From Spirosoma fluviale (lineage in GTDB: Bacteria; Bacteroidota; Bacteroidia; Cytophagales; Spirosomataceae), in contig CAMDRO010000003.1 in assembly GCA_945906795.1 (NCBI GenBank), forward strand, positions 1 to 64,000: 64,000 nt of DNA, given 5' to 3'. Below the pieces are notes generated by a model, which did not search any database, had not been told where the DNA came from, and worked only from the letters and a program-made list of their open reading frames with translations. Numbering within the stretch: position 1 is the stretch's first letter; every line of letters starts with the position of its first letter. The position numbers and the translations under genes are program-made. Positions 53,033 through 61,867 of this stretch are shown here, piece after piece.

Positions 53033-53629
53033 ATGAAAAATTTACTTATTGTTGCCATTTTATTCTTGAGTTTCCACCACACTTCTCAGGCAAAAGAGCC
53101 TAAATTAAAAAAGATTTTTACGGGTAAAAACTTCGATGGTTGGAAATTACCAGAGGATCTTTCTTGTTGGCGTGCTGAAAAAGGAATTCTATATGTGCGC
53201 AATAATGCGGCAAGAAAGGGAAGTAATTTATGGACCGAGAAGAGTTATACCAATTTCATTTTTCAGGCTGATTATCTCCTAGGCGACGGCGTGGTTGATT
53301 CGGGTGTTTGGATGCGTTCCGAAAATGATCAAATCCAAATAGGCATTTCAGGTTCATTAAAGCGTGACTTAACAGGTTCTCCATACATTCCAAAACTTAG
53401 ATATCCCGTCGAAGCAAAAGGAATTCTGGAATTAGTCAAGCCGACTGATTGGAACACGATGAAAATTAAAATGGAAGGCAAAACCTATACTGTTTGGTTA
53501 AATGGCGTGGAAGTGATGACCTATACTTCTGAAACTATTCCGGCTTCAGGACCTGTAGGCCTTCAATTACACCCTGGAAACACCATGTCGATTCAATACC
53601 GCAACATCCGTTTGGCTGAGTTGCCTTAA
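53033..53629 (+). CDS. Secreted DUF1080 (3-keto-disaccharide hydrolase-like) protein, short form
   Basis: 198 aa from ATG 53033, which begins a signal peptide (MKNLLIVAILFLSFHHTSQA); the frame runs upstream for 23 codons without a good signal. The rest is a single DUF1080 jelly-roll: IFTGKNFDGWKLP, FQADYLLGDGVVDSGVWMRS and a terminal IQYRNIRLAELP. It lacks the N-terminal beta domain of the paralogue at 16267. The convergent TonB receptor ends 3 bp beyond its stop. It may process 3-keto sugars made by the window's dehydrogenases; that link is inferred. Confidence 0.83.
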   Translation: MKNLLIVAILFLSFHHTSQAKEPKLKKIFTGKNFDGWKLPEDLSCWRAEKGILYVRNNAARKGSNLWTEKSYTNFIFQADYLLGDGVVDSGVWMRSENDQIQIGISGSLKRDLTGSPYIPKLRYPVEAKGILELVKPTDWNTMKIKMEGKTYTVWLNGVEVMTYTSETIPASGPVGLQLHPGNTMSIQYRNIRLAELP

Positions 53630-53632
53630 CGA

Positions 53633-56047
53633 TTAAAAATCTTTTTCGCCGTAATCTGTTTTGGTTGATTTGACTTTTTGGCCACGGTCATTGATTCTAA
53701 ATCCTAGACTAATCTGAAAGACGCGATCCCATTTTCGATAGTCAGTACTGCTATAAAAATCTTTTGTTTGGGTTTGAATAGTTTGAATATTGGTGTTGAA
53801 AACATTTTGTACTTGGAAAGTCAAATTTCCTGTGTTTTTCCAAAGGGTATATTTCAAGCTTGCATTGGATAATAATAATTCGGAGTCCATTCCTTGCGTC
53901 GTCACTGATTTAGATAGGTAATTGACATCCCACGCAAAACGAAGTCTTGGCGAAATATCGATCACCGTATTTCCATTGAAATTATAGTTGAAGCTATTTT
54001 GTGTGGTCTCAATTCCGTTGAATTTTCCTTGGACATCAAACTGATATAAATTTCCAGATAGGTAAATTTTCCAATTTTTTGTCGCTTTTATTTCAGTTGT
54101 AAATTCCATCCCCGTGGATTGAGCATTGCCGGCATTGGTATAGGTTCTTCCTAAAATGGTCCTAGAATAAATCTCATTCACCCTGAAAACTTTATCTCTT
54201 AAAAAATTCACATACGCGGTGGCTGTGAAAGAAACATCTTGGAAGGATTTACTAATTCCCGCCTCAAATACATTCGCTATTTCGGGCAATAAATTAGGAT
54301 CGCCTGTTTCAATCGTTTCAGCATGCCGGTGGTTTTTAAATGGGGACATTGATTTAGTGGTAGGCCTGTCTATTCTACGGCTGTAAGCGATCCGAAATGA
54401 GTGTGTTTCTGATAACTTCCAAAGTCCTTGAAAAGAAGGAAACAAATACAATTGCTGGAGTGCGTAGGTTTTATTAGGCTCTGCTTGATGAGTCAAAGCT
54501 CGATCCATGTACTCCGCGCGTAGCCCCATCGCATAAGTAAATGATTTTTTCACCCCATTAAATTGTAGGTAAGGAGCATGAATTTTTTGAGTTAATTTCA
54601 TTTGATCGCTAAAGTTAGGATCGGACTTCCATTGTTGGCTTGCCGGATTAAGCCGTTCAAATAAGAAATTGCCATCATGTTGGATTTGACGTATGTGATA
54701 GCCTATTTCTAATTTTGTATTGTTTGACAATGGAAGTGAATAATCTATTTGAAACCTTAAGGCAGTCAGTGGACTTTTTTCTGTAGACCTTTCCCAAAGC
54801 AATAATTTGTTTGTTCCTTCATAGTTGTCATAATTATTTAAAGGCCCTCCTAATTCTGAAAATTCATACAAAGCTAAAAAACTCAATTTGCTTTTATTTG
54901 AATAACTGTGGAAGTAGTCGGCTGTGAAGGTTTGAAATTTACCCGATCGAATAAATAAATTTTGATTGAAAAATTCTCTAAAAGGAGTCTTGAACGAATT
55001 TGAAAATAAGGATAAAGTATTTCCTATTTGTAGATAATCTTGGTAGTGCAGATTCGCCATTCGGTCGGTTTGTTTTTCCCCCACATACGCTGACCAGTTA
55101 AAGACATCACTGGTATTTGGGGTGAAACTTCCTCCAGCCTTTAAAGAATATTGGAAATCTTTATAATCCCTGATGCCCGTGGAGGGCATATACGTTAGGG
55201 TGTCTTTCAGGATAGTTCTAATTTCTCCTACGCGAAAGCCTTCAATATCAAAGCGCCTATAATCCGCTGCAGCAAAAATATTCCATTTTTTTTCTGCTAA
55301 AGTCCACAGGAGATCGCCTCCCCACCTGAGTGGATTTGTTCCTCCATTCATGATATTTCCAGACCAAGAAGTTCCTATTTTACTATCTTTTTTGGTGATG
55401 ATATTGATCATTCCCGCTTTTCCATCTGCATCGTATTTGGCCGATGGCGTAGTTAATACTTCCACACTTTCAATTAAATTGGACGGAATTTGAGCTAAAA
55501 TATCAGCGGGATTTCGACTAGACGGTTTGCCATCGACCAATAAAATAAATCCAGAACTCCCTCTTAATGTTACATTGCCCTCTGTATTGACTGTCACCGA
55601 GGGAAGTCTTTGAATTAAATCAAGCCCCGTTCCATTGGCAGAATTTTGAAATTGACGCGTATTGAAAATTTGTTTATCTATTTGAATGTCACTCACTGAC
55701 CGCTCCCCTTGGACAAATACTTCGTTTAAAACTGTATTTTCAGGTTTCAGATTGATCGTTAAAAACGAACTTTTCCCTACTATTGATTCATTATATGTTC
55801 GATAACCTAAGGCCTGAACTTTGACGAAAGATATATTGGCCGGGATATTTTTAAAGCTGAATTGACCCAGAGAGTCGCTTAAAGTTCCCTGATAAACGGT
55901 CGAATCTTTTTTCCAAAGGCTAACATTAGCAAATGGCAAAGCTTTAGCCGTTCGCTCATTTTTTATAAGCCCTATAAACATTTGGGCTTGTCCAAAAACA
56001 GGTAGGCCAATGAATAAGATGATCGTTGTAAATAGGTAAGTTTTCAC
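53633..56047 (-). CDS. TonB-dependent outer-membrane receptor
   Basis: 804 aa from a GTG start at 56047, beginning a signal peptide (MKTYLFTTIILFIGLPVFG). Domains in order are CarboxypepD_reg (about 22-105; ERTAKALPFANVSLWK), plug (about 120-215; LIESVEVLTTPSAKYDADGK) and an outer-membrane barrel of the OMP_b-brl_3 type (about 380-790). It has no SusD partner and no sigma/anti-sigma genes, so it is likely a siderophore-, oligosaccharide- or peptide-type importer of unknown ligand. It is divergent from GH16, sharing a 65-bp intergenic region. Confidence 0.88.
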   Translation of the reverse strand: MKTYLFTTIILFIGLPVFGQAQMFIGLIKNERTAKALPFANVSLWKKDSTVYQGTLSDSLGQFSFKNIPANISFVKVQALGYRTYNESIVGKSSFLTINLKPENTVLNEVFVQGERSVSDIQIDKQIFNTRQFQNSANGTGLDLIQRLPSVTVNTEGNVTLRGSSGFILLVDGKPSSRNPADILAQIPSNLIESVEVLTTPSAKYDADGKAGMINIITKKDSKIGTSWSGNIMNGGTNPLRWGGDLLWTLAEKKWNIFAAADYRRFDIEGFRVGEIRTILKDTLTYMPSTGIRDYKDFQYSLKAGGSFTPNTSDVFNWSAYVGEKQTDRMANLHYQDYLQIGNTLSLFSNSFKTPFREFFNQNLFIRSGKFQTFTADYFHSYSNKSKLSFLALYEFSELGGPLNNYDNYEGTNKLLLWERSTEKSPLTALRFQIDYSLPLSNNTKLEIGYHIRQIQHDGNFLFERLNPASQQWKSDPNFSDQMKLTQKIHAPYLQFNGVKKSFTYAMGLRAEYMDRALTHQAEPNKTYALQQLYLFPSFQGLWKLSETHSFRIAYSRRIDRPTTKSMSPFKNHRHAETIETGDPNLLPEIANVFEAGISKSFQDVSFTATAYVNFLRDKVFRVNEIYSRTILGRTYTNAGNAQSTGMEFTTEIKATKNWKIYLSGNLYQFDVQGKFNGIETTQNSFNYNFNGNTVIDISPRLRFAWDVNYLSKSVTTQGMDSELLLSNASLKYTLWKNTGNLTFQVQNVFNTNIQTIQTQTKDFYSSTDYRKWDRVFQISLGFRINDRGQKVKSTKTDYGEKDF

Positions 56048-56112
56048 TTACCAAAAATAGCTATTATATTAGAACATATTAATATCATATGGTTAACAAT
56101 CGTACTTTCAAA

Positions 56113-56901
56113 ATGGTCAATAAAAAATGGAGTCTGTTTTTAATTTTTAGTATCGCATTTTTTCCTTTTGTATTTGCGCAAAGACCCGCTCAGGGGCCTA
56201 TGTCGACCGATAAATTCAATCCCATCAATCATGGGTATTCGTTGGTTTGGGAAGATGAATTTAACGGAAGCCAATTAGACACGTTGAAATGGAAACCCCG
56301 AGGTTTAGGAAAGCGTGCCCTTGGCTATGTTTCTACTGAGGCGATTCAAGTCAAAGATGGACTTTTAAATTTATATGCCTTGAAAAGAAACGATTCCATT
56401 CTCATCAGTGCGGTCGGAACGCAGGGAAAATTCATGCCCCAATACGGCTATTTTGAGTGCAAGGCAAAGCTCCAAAATTCTCCTGGCGTTTGGGGTGCTT
56501 TTTGGTTGCAATCCCCGCAATTGGCCGGCGGTACTGACCCTAAAATATATGGAGCTGAGGTAGATATTATGGAGTTTTTTAAAAAACTAGGGACCGATAT
56601 CGTTTCTCATAATGTGCATTGGGGACCTTATGGGGCGGGCCAACAAACTACCCGAGGAATGCAAAGTTACCTAAAGGGGGTTAGTTCAGGTTTCCATACT
56701 TTTGGTTTATTATGGACCCCTGAAACCTATTCTTTTTACATCGATGGACTTAAGTTTTATGAAGTTTCCGCGGGGGTTTCTCAAATTCCCGAATACCTGA
56801 TTTTAAGTATGGAGATTCCTAGCGTCTTGGCCGATATAAGCAAAACGGTTTTTCCTGATGTTTTTTCTGTGGATTATGTGAAGGTGTATCAGAAAAAATA
56901 A
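56113..56901 (+). CDS. Glycoside hydrolase family 16 endo-beta-glucanase/galactanase-type enzyme
   Basis: 262 aa from ATG 56113, giving a compact signal peptide (MVNKKWSLFLIFSIAFF); ATG 56089 would add eight residues. The GH16 catalytic signature is present as GAEVDIMEFF: nucleophile Glu149, Asp151 and acid/base Glu154. LVWEDEFNGSQLDTLKW and MPQYGYFECKAKLQ are standard GH16 flanks. Known activities include laminarinase, lichenase, agarase, porphyranase and carrageenase; the loops that decide were not resolved. It begins the run leading into two sulfatases, which favours a sulfated galactan or a laminarin-like target. Confidence 0.87.
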   Translation: MVNKKWSLFLIFSIAFFPFVFAQRPAQGPMSTDKFNPINHGYSLVWEDEFNGSQLDTLKWKPRGLGKRALGYVSTEAIQVKDGLLNLYALKRNDSILISAVGTQGKFMPQYGYFECKAKLQNSPGVWGAFWLQSPQLAGGTDPKIYGAEVDIMEFFKKLGTDIVSHNVHWGPYGAGQQTTRGMQSYLKGVSSGFHTFGLLWTPETYSFYIDGLKFYEVSAGVSQIPEYLILSMEIPSVLADISKTVFPDVFSVDYVKVYQKK

Positions 56902-56952
56902 TGATTAGGTTAAATTATGTATTAAAATAGCATTCTTCATTCAACTTTATTT

Positions 56953-58722
56953 ATGAAAAATTTCATTGAAAAAGTAATTCTGTTTTTAATATTAAGCACT
57001 TTTTTTGTAGCTAATGGACAAAAAAACAAGAAGCCCAATATCATTATTATTTTAAGCGATGATCAAGGTTGGGGTGACCTGGGCTTTAATGGAAATTTAA
57101 CAGTAGCCACACCATCGATAGATAAATTGGCCAAAAATGGCATATCCTTTCAGTATTTCTATGTAAGTCCAGTTTGCTCTCCTACACGCGCTGAATTTTT
57201 GACAGGTCGCTACCACGTTCGCGGAGGTGTATCAAGTACCTCTACAGGTCGTGTGAGATTAGATTTAGATGAGACAACCATCGCACAAATTTTTAAAAAA
57301 GCAGGTTATTCAACTGCCGCCTATGGAAAATGGCATAATGGAGGCCAAGCGCCTTATCATCCTAATTCCAGAGGATTTGATGATTTTTATGGATTTTGTT
57401 CAGGGCATTGGGGCAATTATTTTAATCCCATTCTTGAACATAATGGTGAAATTACCAGAGGTAATGGATTTATTACGGATGACCTGACCAACCATGCGAT
57501 TGATTTTATAGGCCAACATGCTAAATCACCCTTTTTTCTATACTTACCATTGAATACCCCTCATAGTCCCATGCAAGTGCCGGAGAGATATTGGGCTAAA
57601 TATAAAAATATTCAATTGACTCAAAAAGGATCAATAGCTTCAAAAGAAAATGTTTTACATACTAAAGCAGCTCTGGCTTTATCAGAAAATATCGATTGGA
57701 ATGTAGGTCGATTGATGAAGCGATTGGATCAATTAAAATTGACCAAAAATACCATCGTTATTTATTTTTCGGACAACGGACCCAACGGGCATCGCTGGAA
57801 TGGCGGAATGAAAGGAATTAAAGGTACTACGGATGAAGGTGGAGTTAGGTCTCCTTTGATCATGCAATGGCCTGGAAAATTAAAAGGAGGTACCCAAATT
57901 AAAACGATTGCCAGTGTTATGGATTTATTGCCGACTTTGGCCGACTTGGCCAATATTCCTTTGGATTCAAAAAAGTCATTGGATGGAAAAAGTCTTAAGC
58001 CTTTTTTATTGGGCCAACAAGATTCCTATGATGCTGATCGTATAATTGTTAATTATTGGAATAATCAAACAAGTGTTCGCTCACAAAATTTTAGATTATC
58101 TGCTGATGGCGCCTTATATAATTTGGAAGTTGATTATAACCAAACCAAAAATGTGGCGAATAACTTTCCCTCCGAATATCAGAAACTTTTAACGGTAAAA
58201 AAGAATTGGGAATTAGAGGTATTATCGGAACTTCCAAAAGAAGATACTAGGCCTTTGATCATTGGCCATCCCGATATAAAATTAACTCAGCTTCCCGTAA
58301 GTGAGGGTTTGGGTCATGGAAATATTAAGCGTTCAAATCAATTTCCCAACGATAGCCACTTGACAAACTGGTTAACCAAAGAAGATTTTATTAGTTGGGA
58401 CGTAGCTCTCGAAAAAGAAGGCAATTTTAAAATTGATGTGTATTATTCTTGCTCCAAAGACAACATAGGTACGGAATTATCTGTCAGTTTTGGTGAAAAT
58501 TCTGTAAAAAATGTAGTAAAAAAAGAAAATAATGTACCTCTAATCGGGATGGAACATGATACTGTGCCAAGAGATGAATCTTATATCAAAGATTTTATAT
58601 CTTTGAATTTAGGAACCATTCATTTGAAACCAGGAAAGGGAACGCTTACATTAATGAGCCAAAATTTGCTCAAAGCCAATGACCTTGACATAAAATTAGT
58701 CACGCTACGACGTATAAATTAA
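56953..58722 (+). CDS. Secreted type I sulfatase with extra C-terminal domain
   Basis: 589 aa, signal peptide about 1-22. Calcium-site Asp36-Asp37 lie in ILSDDQGW and the formylglycine motif is C75-S-P-T-R (SPVCSPTRAEFLTGR). The sulfatase core ends about residue 420; a C-terminal beta region (about 455-589; SVSFGENSVKNVVKKENN) looks carbohydrate-binding, like the small protein at 60247. It needs a formylglycine-generating or anSME-type maturase encoded elsewhere. It lies 51 bp after GH16 and 10 bp before the second sulfatase. Sulfate ester position unknown. Confidence 0.9.
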   Translation: MKNFIEKVILFLILSTFFVANGQKNKKPNIIIILSDDQGWGDLGFNGNLTVATPSIDKLAKNGISFQYFYVSPVCSPTRAEFLTGRYHVRGGVSSTSTGRVRLDLDETTIAQIFKKAGYSTAAYGKWHNGGQAPYHPNSRGFDDFYGFCSGHWGNYFNPILEHNGEITRGNGFITDDLTNHAIDFIGQHAKSPFFLYLPLNTPHSPMQVPERYWAKYKNIQLTQKGSIASKENVLHTKAALALSENIDWNVGRLMKRLDQLKLTKNTIVIYFSDNGPNGHRWNGGMKGIKGTTDEGGVRSPLIMQWPGKLKGGTQIKTIASVMDLLPTLADLANIPLDSKKSLDGKSLKPFLLGQQDSYDADRIIVNYWNNQTSVRSQNFRLSADGALYNLEVDYNQTKNVANNFPSEYQKLLTVKKNWELEVLSELPKEDTRPLIIGHPDIKLTQLPVSEGLGHGNIKRSNQFPNDSHLTNWLTKEDFISWDVALEKEGNFKIDVYYSCSKDNIGTELSVSFGENSVKNVVKKENNVPLIGMEHDTVPRDESYIKDFISLNLGTIHLKPGKGTLTLMSQNLLKANDLDIKLVTLRRIN

Positions 58723-58732
58723 ACCAAACGCA

Positions 58733-60244
58733 ATGAAAAATTTACTCACATTATTTTTGTACATAAGCACCTTTAATGCAATCAGCCAGAAACCCAATAT
58801 CATTTTTATTTTTTCTGATGACCATACTTCACAGGCCATCAGTGCTTATGGAAGTAAAATAGCCAAAACGCCTAACATTGATCGCATTGCCAATACCGGT
58901 GCCATTTTGTACAATAATGTGGTGACCAATTCCATTTGTGGGCCTAGTCGGGCTACCTTATTAACCGGAAAATTCAGTCACATGAACGGCTATAAGGTGA
59001 ATGAAAAAGTCTTTAACATAGACCAAGCGGTTTTTCCAGAGGCCTTACAAAAAAAAGGATACCAAACGGCTTGGGTTGGAAAAATGCATTTAGGTGCTCT
59101 TCCGCATGGCTTTGATTTTTTAAATGTGTTGCCTGGTCAAGGCTTCTATTACAATCCGGATTTCATTAATAAAAACAATGAAAAGATTCAATACGAAGGC
59201 TATGTGTCAAATTTAATTACGAAATTTTCAAAGGAGTGGCTTGAGCAAAGAGATCAAACAAAACCCTTTTTTATGGTGGTCGGCCACAAGGCCACGCACC
59301 GGGAATGGTTCCCCGATATGCAGGATTTAGGTTCCTATGATGATGTCAATTTCCCAATTCCTGGTAATTTTTATGACAACTATGAAGGCCGGCCTGCTGC
59401 ACGTGACCAAGATATGACCGTCGACAAAACGATGGTATTGGGTCAGGATTTGAAGGTAAATGCCAACTATAATAACCCGACTTACAAGCGTTTTACGCCT
59501 GCTCAAAAAGCTGCTTTTTATGACTATTATCAAAATAAAGTTACCAAGGAATTTGAGGAAAAGCATTTGACAGGAAAAGCATTGGTGGAATGGAAATTCC
59601 AACGATATATGCGTGATTATTTGTCAACAGCCCGTTCGTTGGATCGTAATATTGGCGAGCTTTTGGATTATTTAGACCAAACAGGTTTGTCAAAAAATAC
59701 CGTGGTTATTTACGCTTCTGATCAAGGTTTTTATCTGGGAGAACACGGTTGGTTCGATAAGCGTTTCATCTACGAAGAGTCCTTAAAAACTCCTTTTGTG
59801 ATCAAATACCCTGGAAAGATTAAGCCTGGGACTAAAGTCCAACAAGTTGTTTCGAATGTCGATTGGGCTCCTACTGTTTTAGATATTGCAGGGGTAAAGC
59901 CAACGGAAGGAATGCAAGGAAAATCGTTTTATCCTTTGCTCGAAAATCCAAACAAATCATGGGACAATAAATCCTATTATCACTATTATGAATACCCTCA
60001 ACCACATCGTGTGGCTCCACATTTTGGCTTACGTACAGATCAATACACCTTAGCAAAATTTTATGGACCTCAAGATTCATGGGAATTATATGACATCAAA
60101 AAGGATCCTAAAAACATGAAGAATTTATATGGCGACAAAGCTTACGCAGGAGTTATCAAGAAATTGAAGTCGGAGCTCAAGGCAAAAATGATTGAATATA
60201 AGGATACTGACGCTTTAGAATTGTTTAATAAAGACGATAAATAA
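58733..60244 (+). CDS. Secreted type I sulfatase
   Basis: 503 aa, signal peptide about 1-19. Asp29-Asp30 (FIFSDDHTSQ) bind calcium and the maturation motif is C69-G-P-S-R (SICGPSRATLLTGK), so the catalytic Cys is present. VVIYASDQGFYLGEHGWFDK is the conserved C-terminal active-site strand. It differs clearly from its neighbour, suggesting two sulfate positions on one glycan. It is 10 bp after the first sulfatase and 2 bp before the small carbohydrate-binding-like gene; all three are likely one transcript. Confidence 0.91.
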   Translation: MKNLLTLFLYISTFNAISQKPNIIFIFSDDHTSQAISAYGSKIAKTPNIDRIANTGAILYNNVVTNSICGPSRATLLTGKFSHMNGYKVNEKVFNIDQAVFPEALQKKGYQTAWVGKMHLGALPHGFDFLNVLPGQGFYYNPDFINKNNEKIQYEGYVSNLITKFSKEWLEQRDQTKPFFMVVGHKATHREWFPDMQDLGSYDDVNFPIPGNFYDNYEGRPAARDQDMTVDKTMVLGQDLKVNANYNNPTYKRFTPAQKAAFYDYYQNKVTKEFEEKHLTGKALVEWKFQRYMRDYLSTARSLDRNIGELLDYLDQTGLSKNTVVIYASDQGFYLGEHGWFDKRFIYEESLKTPFVIKYPGKIKPGTKVQQVVSNVDWAPTVLDIAGVKPTEGMQGKSFYPLLENPNKSWDNKSYYHYYEYPQPHRVAPHFGLRTDQYTLAKFYGPQDSWELYDIKKDPKNMKNLYGDKAYAGVIKKLKSELKAKMIEYKDTDALELFNKDDK

Positions 60245-60246
60245 GG

Positions 60247-60738
60247 ATGAAGACTGGACTATTATTGATATTGTTCAACGGACTTTTCTTTGGAATAATG
60301 GCTAATGCAGCTCCTCAGCCAAGCCTAGTTCGAGTGGAAAAAAATGGTACCTTGAGGCTCAGTGCTGAAAAAGGGAAGGCTGTTGGCCCCGAAATAAAAT
60401 ACATGCCCGAGTGGCGAGCTTATGGCTGGTTTACGGCAGCAGACCGAGTAGAGTGGCAGGTTCAGATTCCTGAAACGGGTATATATGAAGTAAATATCGA
60501 GTATTCAGTGGATAATTTAGAAGCGGGTAAGCAATTTATTTTGTTTAGTTCTTCGTCAAATTTGAAAGGAAAGGTGGCCCGGAGCGGTTCTTGGGAGACG
60601 TATAAATTAGCAAAGGTGGGGACGATTAAATTAAACAAAGGAGTACAAAAAATCACCTTTAAGTCTAAAACGAAATTTGCCAAAGGAGCTATTTTGGATT
60701 TAAGGGAGGTCCGATTAAGCCAGGCTGTTAAAAATTAA
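60247..60738 (+). CDS. Small secreted carbohydrate-binding-like protein of the sulfatase operon
   Basis: 163 aa. Signal peptide (about 1-21; the ATG at 60247 is 2 bp after the second sulfatase stop), then a single jelly-roll: WFTAADRVEWQVQIPETGIY, VNIEYSVDNLEAG, KLNKGVQKITFKSK. This alternation of DxVxW...PxxGxYxVxxxYS is typical of CBM6/35-like modules, often found as sulfatase tails. Here it is free-standing. Inferred role: binding the sulfated substrate or assisting the sulfatase. No catalytic residues seen. Confidence 0.7.
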   Translation: MKTGLLLILFNGLFFGIMANAAPQPSLVRVEKNGTLRLSAEKGKAVGPEIKYMPEWRAYGWFTAADRVEWQVQIPETGIYEVNIEYSVDNLEAGKQFILFSSSSNLKGKVARSGSWETYKLAKVGTIKLNKGVQKITFKSKTKFAKGAILDLREVRLSQAVKN

Positions 60739-60828
60739 ATGGCCTTCATATAATAAAAATTTTGAGCAGACCATTTTTTTTACTTCCTTTCCACTTCAAT
60801 TGTTTTTTAATTTTAAATAGATACGACC

Positions 60829-60939
60829 ATGGCCAAAGGGATGAATTCAAAAAAATCCGAAAAGAAGGAGGCAACTAAAACTCCTAAGGAAAAGAAAGAG
60901 GAAAAAAGAGACAAAAAAAGTAAGTCTAATTACCAATAA
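60829..60939 (+). CDS. 36-aa lysine-rich small protein
   Basis: ATG 60829 opens a 36-codon frame, MAKGMNSKKSEKKEATKTPK onward, with about 17 Lys among 36 residues and no hydrophobic part. The MAKG.NSKK pattern recalls tiny basic proteins seen in many Bacteroidota, of unknown function, perhaps RNA- or ribosome-associated. It is followed directly by a strong terminator overlapping its stop codon, which supports it being a real gene. Recognition is from memory, not searched. Confidence 0.65.
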   Translation: MAKGMNSKKSEKKEATKTPKEKKEEKRDKKSKSNYQ

Positions 60940-60961
60940 GCCCTTTTTGGGCTTATTTTTT
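60935..60961 (+). terminator. Rho-independent terminator after the lysine-rich small gene
   Basis: AATAAGCCC (60935-60943) pairs with GGGCTTATT (60949-60957) around a T5 loop, followed by a T run to 60961. The stem begins in the last codon of the 36-aa frame, so that frame ends inside the terminator. Confidence 0.85.
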
Positions 60962-60987
60962 AACAGTTCTAAAAAACATTAAAAAAT

Positions 60988-61164
60988 ATGCCCGCTCGAA
61001 AATACTTAGCGTTGGCTTTGATGATTGGCATGCTGCTCGGTTACGGTTGGCAGTCCATTGTAACTTCAATTGTACTAAGGGGTATTTATTTAATGGTCAA
61101 AAAAATGGTACATTTTTTCCAATGGATGCTTGAAAAAGCAAAGAAAATAATTGGTTTTAATTGA
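60988..61164 (+). CDS. Possible 58-aa membrane protein
   Basis: ATG 60988 opens 58 codons, MPARKYLALALMIGMLLGYG then WQSIVTSIVLRGIYLMVKKM and an amphipathic Lys-rich end. One or two membrane helices are likely. It overlaps the convergent lipoprotein gene by 8 bp. It follows the lysine-rich gene by 48 bp, after a terminator, so it would need its own promoter. Plausible but not proven; no family recognised. Confidence 0.45.
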   Translation: MPARKYLALALMIGMLLGYGWQSIVTSIVLRGIYLMVKKMVHFFQWMLEKAKKIIGFN

Positions 61165-61867
61165 CTCTAAAGCTATACGGAATCGTATAGGAGCTTAAAA
61201 TCCCATCACTGGTTTTTACAGACCAATAATAGACAGAGCCCGATTTTACAGTTACCCAAAGATTAGAACTGGCTGTGGCGCTCGGTGCGACTTGCCTGCT
61301 CAAAACTTTGGCCTGATCGGTGTCTATATAAATTTCATAGCTTAATACCTTGGAGTCTGGATCTGCTCCAGACCAAACAAGATTAACTTTTCCTGCATTC
61401 GCTGCTACACTTGCGCCACTGACTGGAGCTATGATCAAAGCTGGAAAAGGGGCAAAGGTAGAAGCCCCATCTCCGGCTAGGTAAAATTTCCAAACTTCAC
61501 TACTTGCGGTCTCTTTGGATTTGTTGGATTTGGAGATGACTTGCCAACGGTACGGTGTGCCTTTAAAAAGGGTTACGGTCGCTTTATTTTCACTGTTTAC
61601 TGATTTAGTCGTATTGGTTAATGTGTTTAGGTTGGTGATGACCAAATCGTACACATCTGTATCCTTCGCCGTGGACCAAGTAAAAGATACATCAGAAGTT
61701 AGACTTGATATATTAGCACCTTCATAACAAACTGTGTTATTGGCCGGTAAAGTAAGTGCGGCGGCTGTCGGCGGAGGCACAACTACTGCTGCCGGCGTGA
61801 TCGTTTCACTACCTTTTGAGCAGGCAAATATCAATAAGCTGATCCATAAAATCCCTAGATATTTCAT
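61157..61867 (-). CDS. Secreted lipoprotein with fibronectin-III-like repeats
   Basis: 236 aa. Lipobox ISLLIFACSKG (Cys16). Two beta-sandwich modules follow (about 45-130 and 145-236), with VSFTWSTAKDTDVYDLVITN and VNLVWSGADPDSKVLSYEIY matching FN3/BACON-like strands, and SVYYWSVKTSDG at the end. Its ATG overlaps the DUF1501-T9SS gene's stop in ATGA, so the two are translationally coupled. It is probably a surface accessory binding protein for that partner; no enzyme function is visible. Confidence 0.78.
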   Translation of the reverse strand: MKYLGILWISLLIFACSKGSETITPAAVVVPPPTAAALTLPANNTVCYEGANISSLTSDVSFTWSTAKDTDVYDLVITNLNTLTNTTKSVNSENKATVTLFKGTPYRWQVISKSNKSKETASSEVWKFYLAGDGASTFAPFPALIIAPVSGASVAANAGKVNLVWSGADPDSKVLSYEIYIDTDQAKVLSRQVAPSATASSNLWVTVKSGSVYYWSVKTSDGILSSYTIPYSFRVN

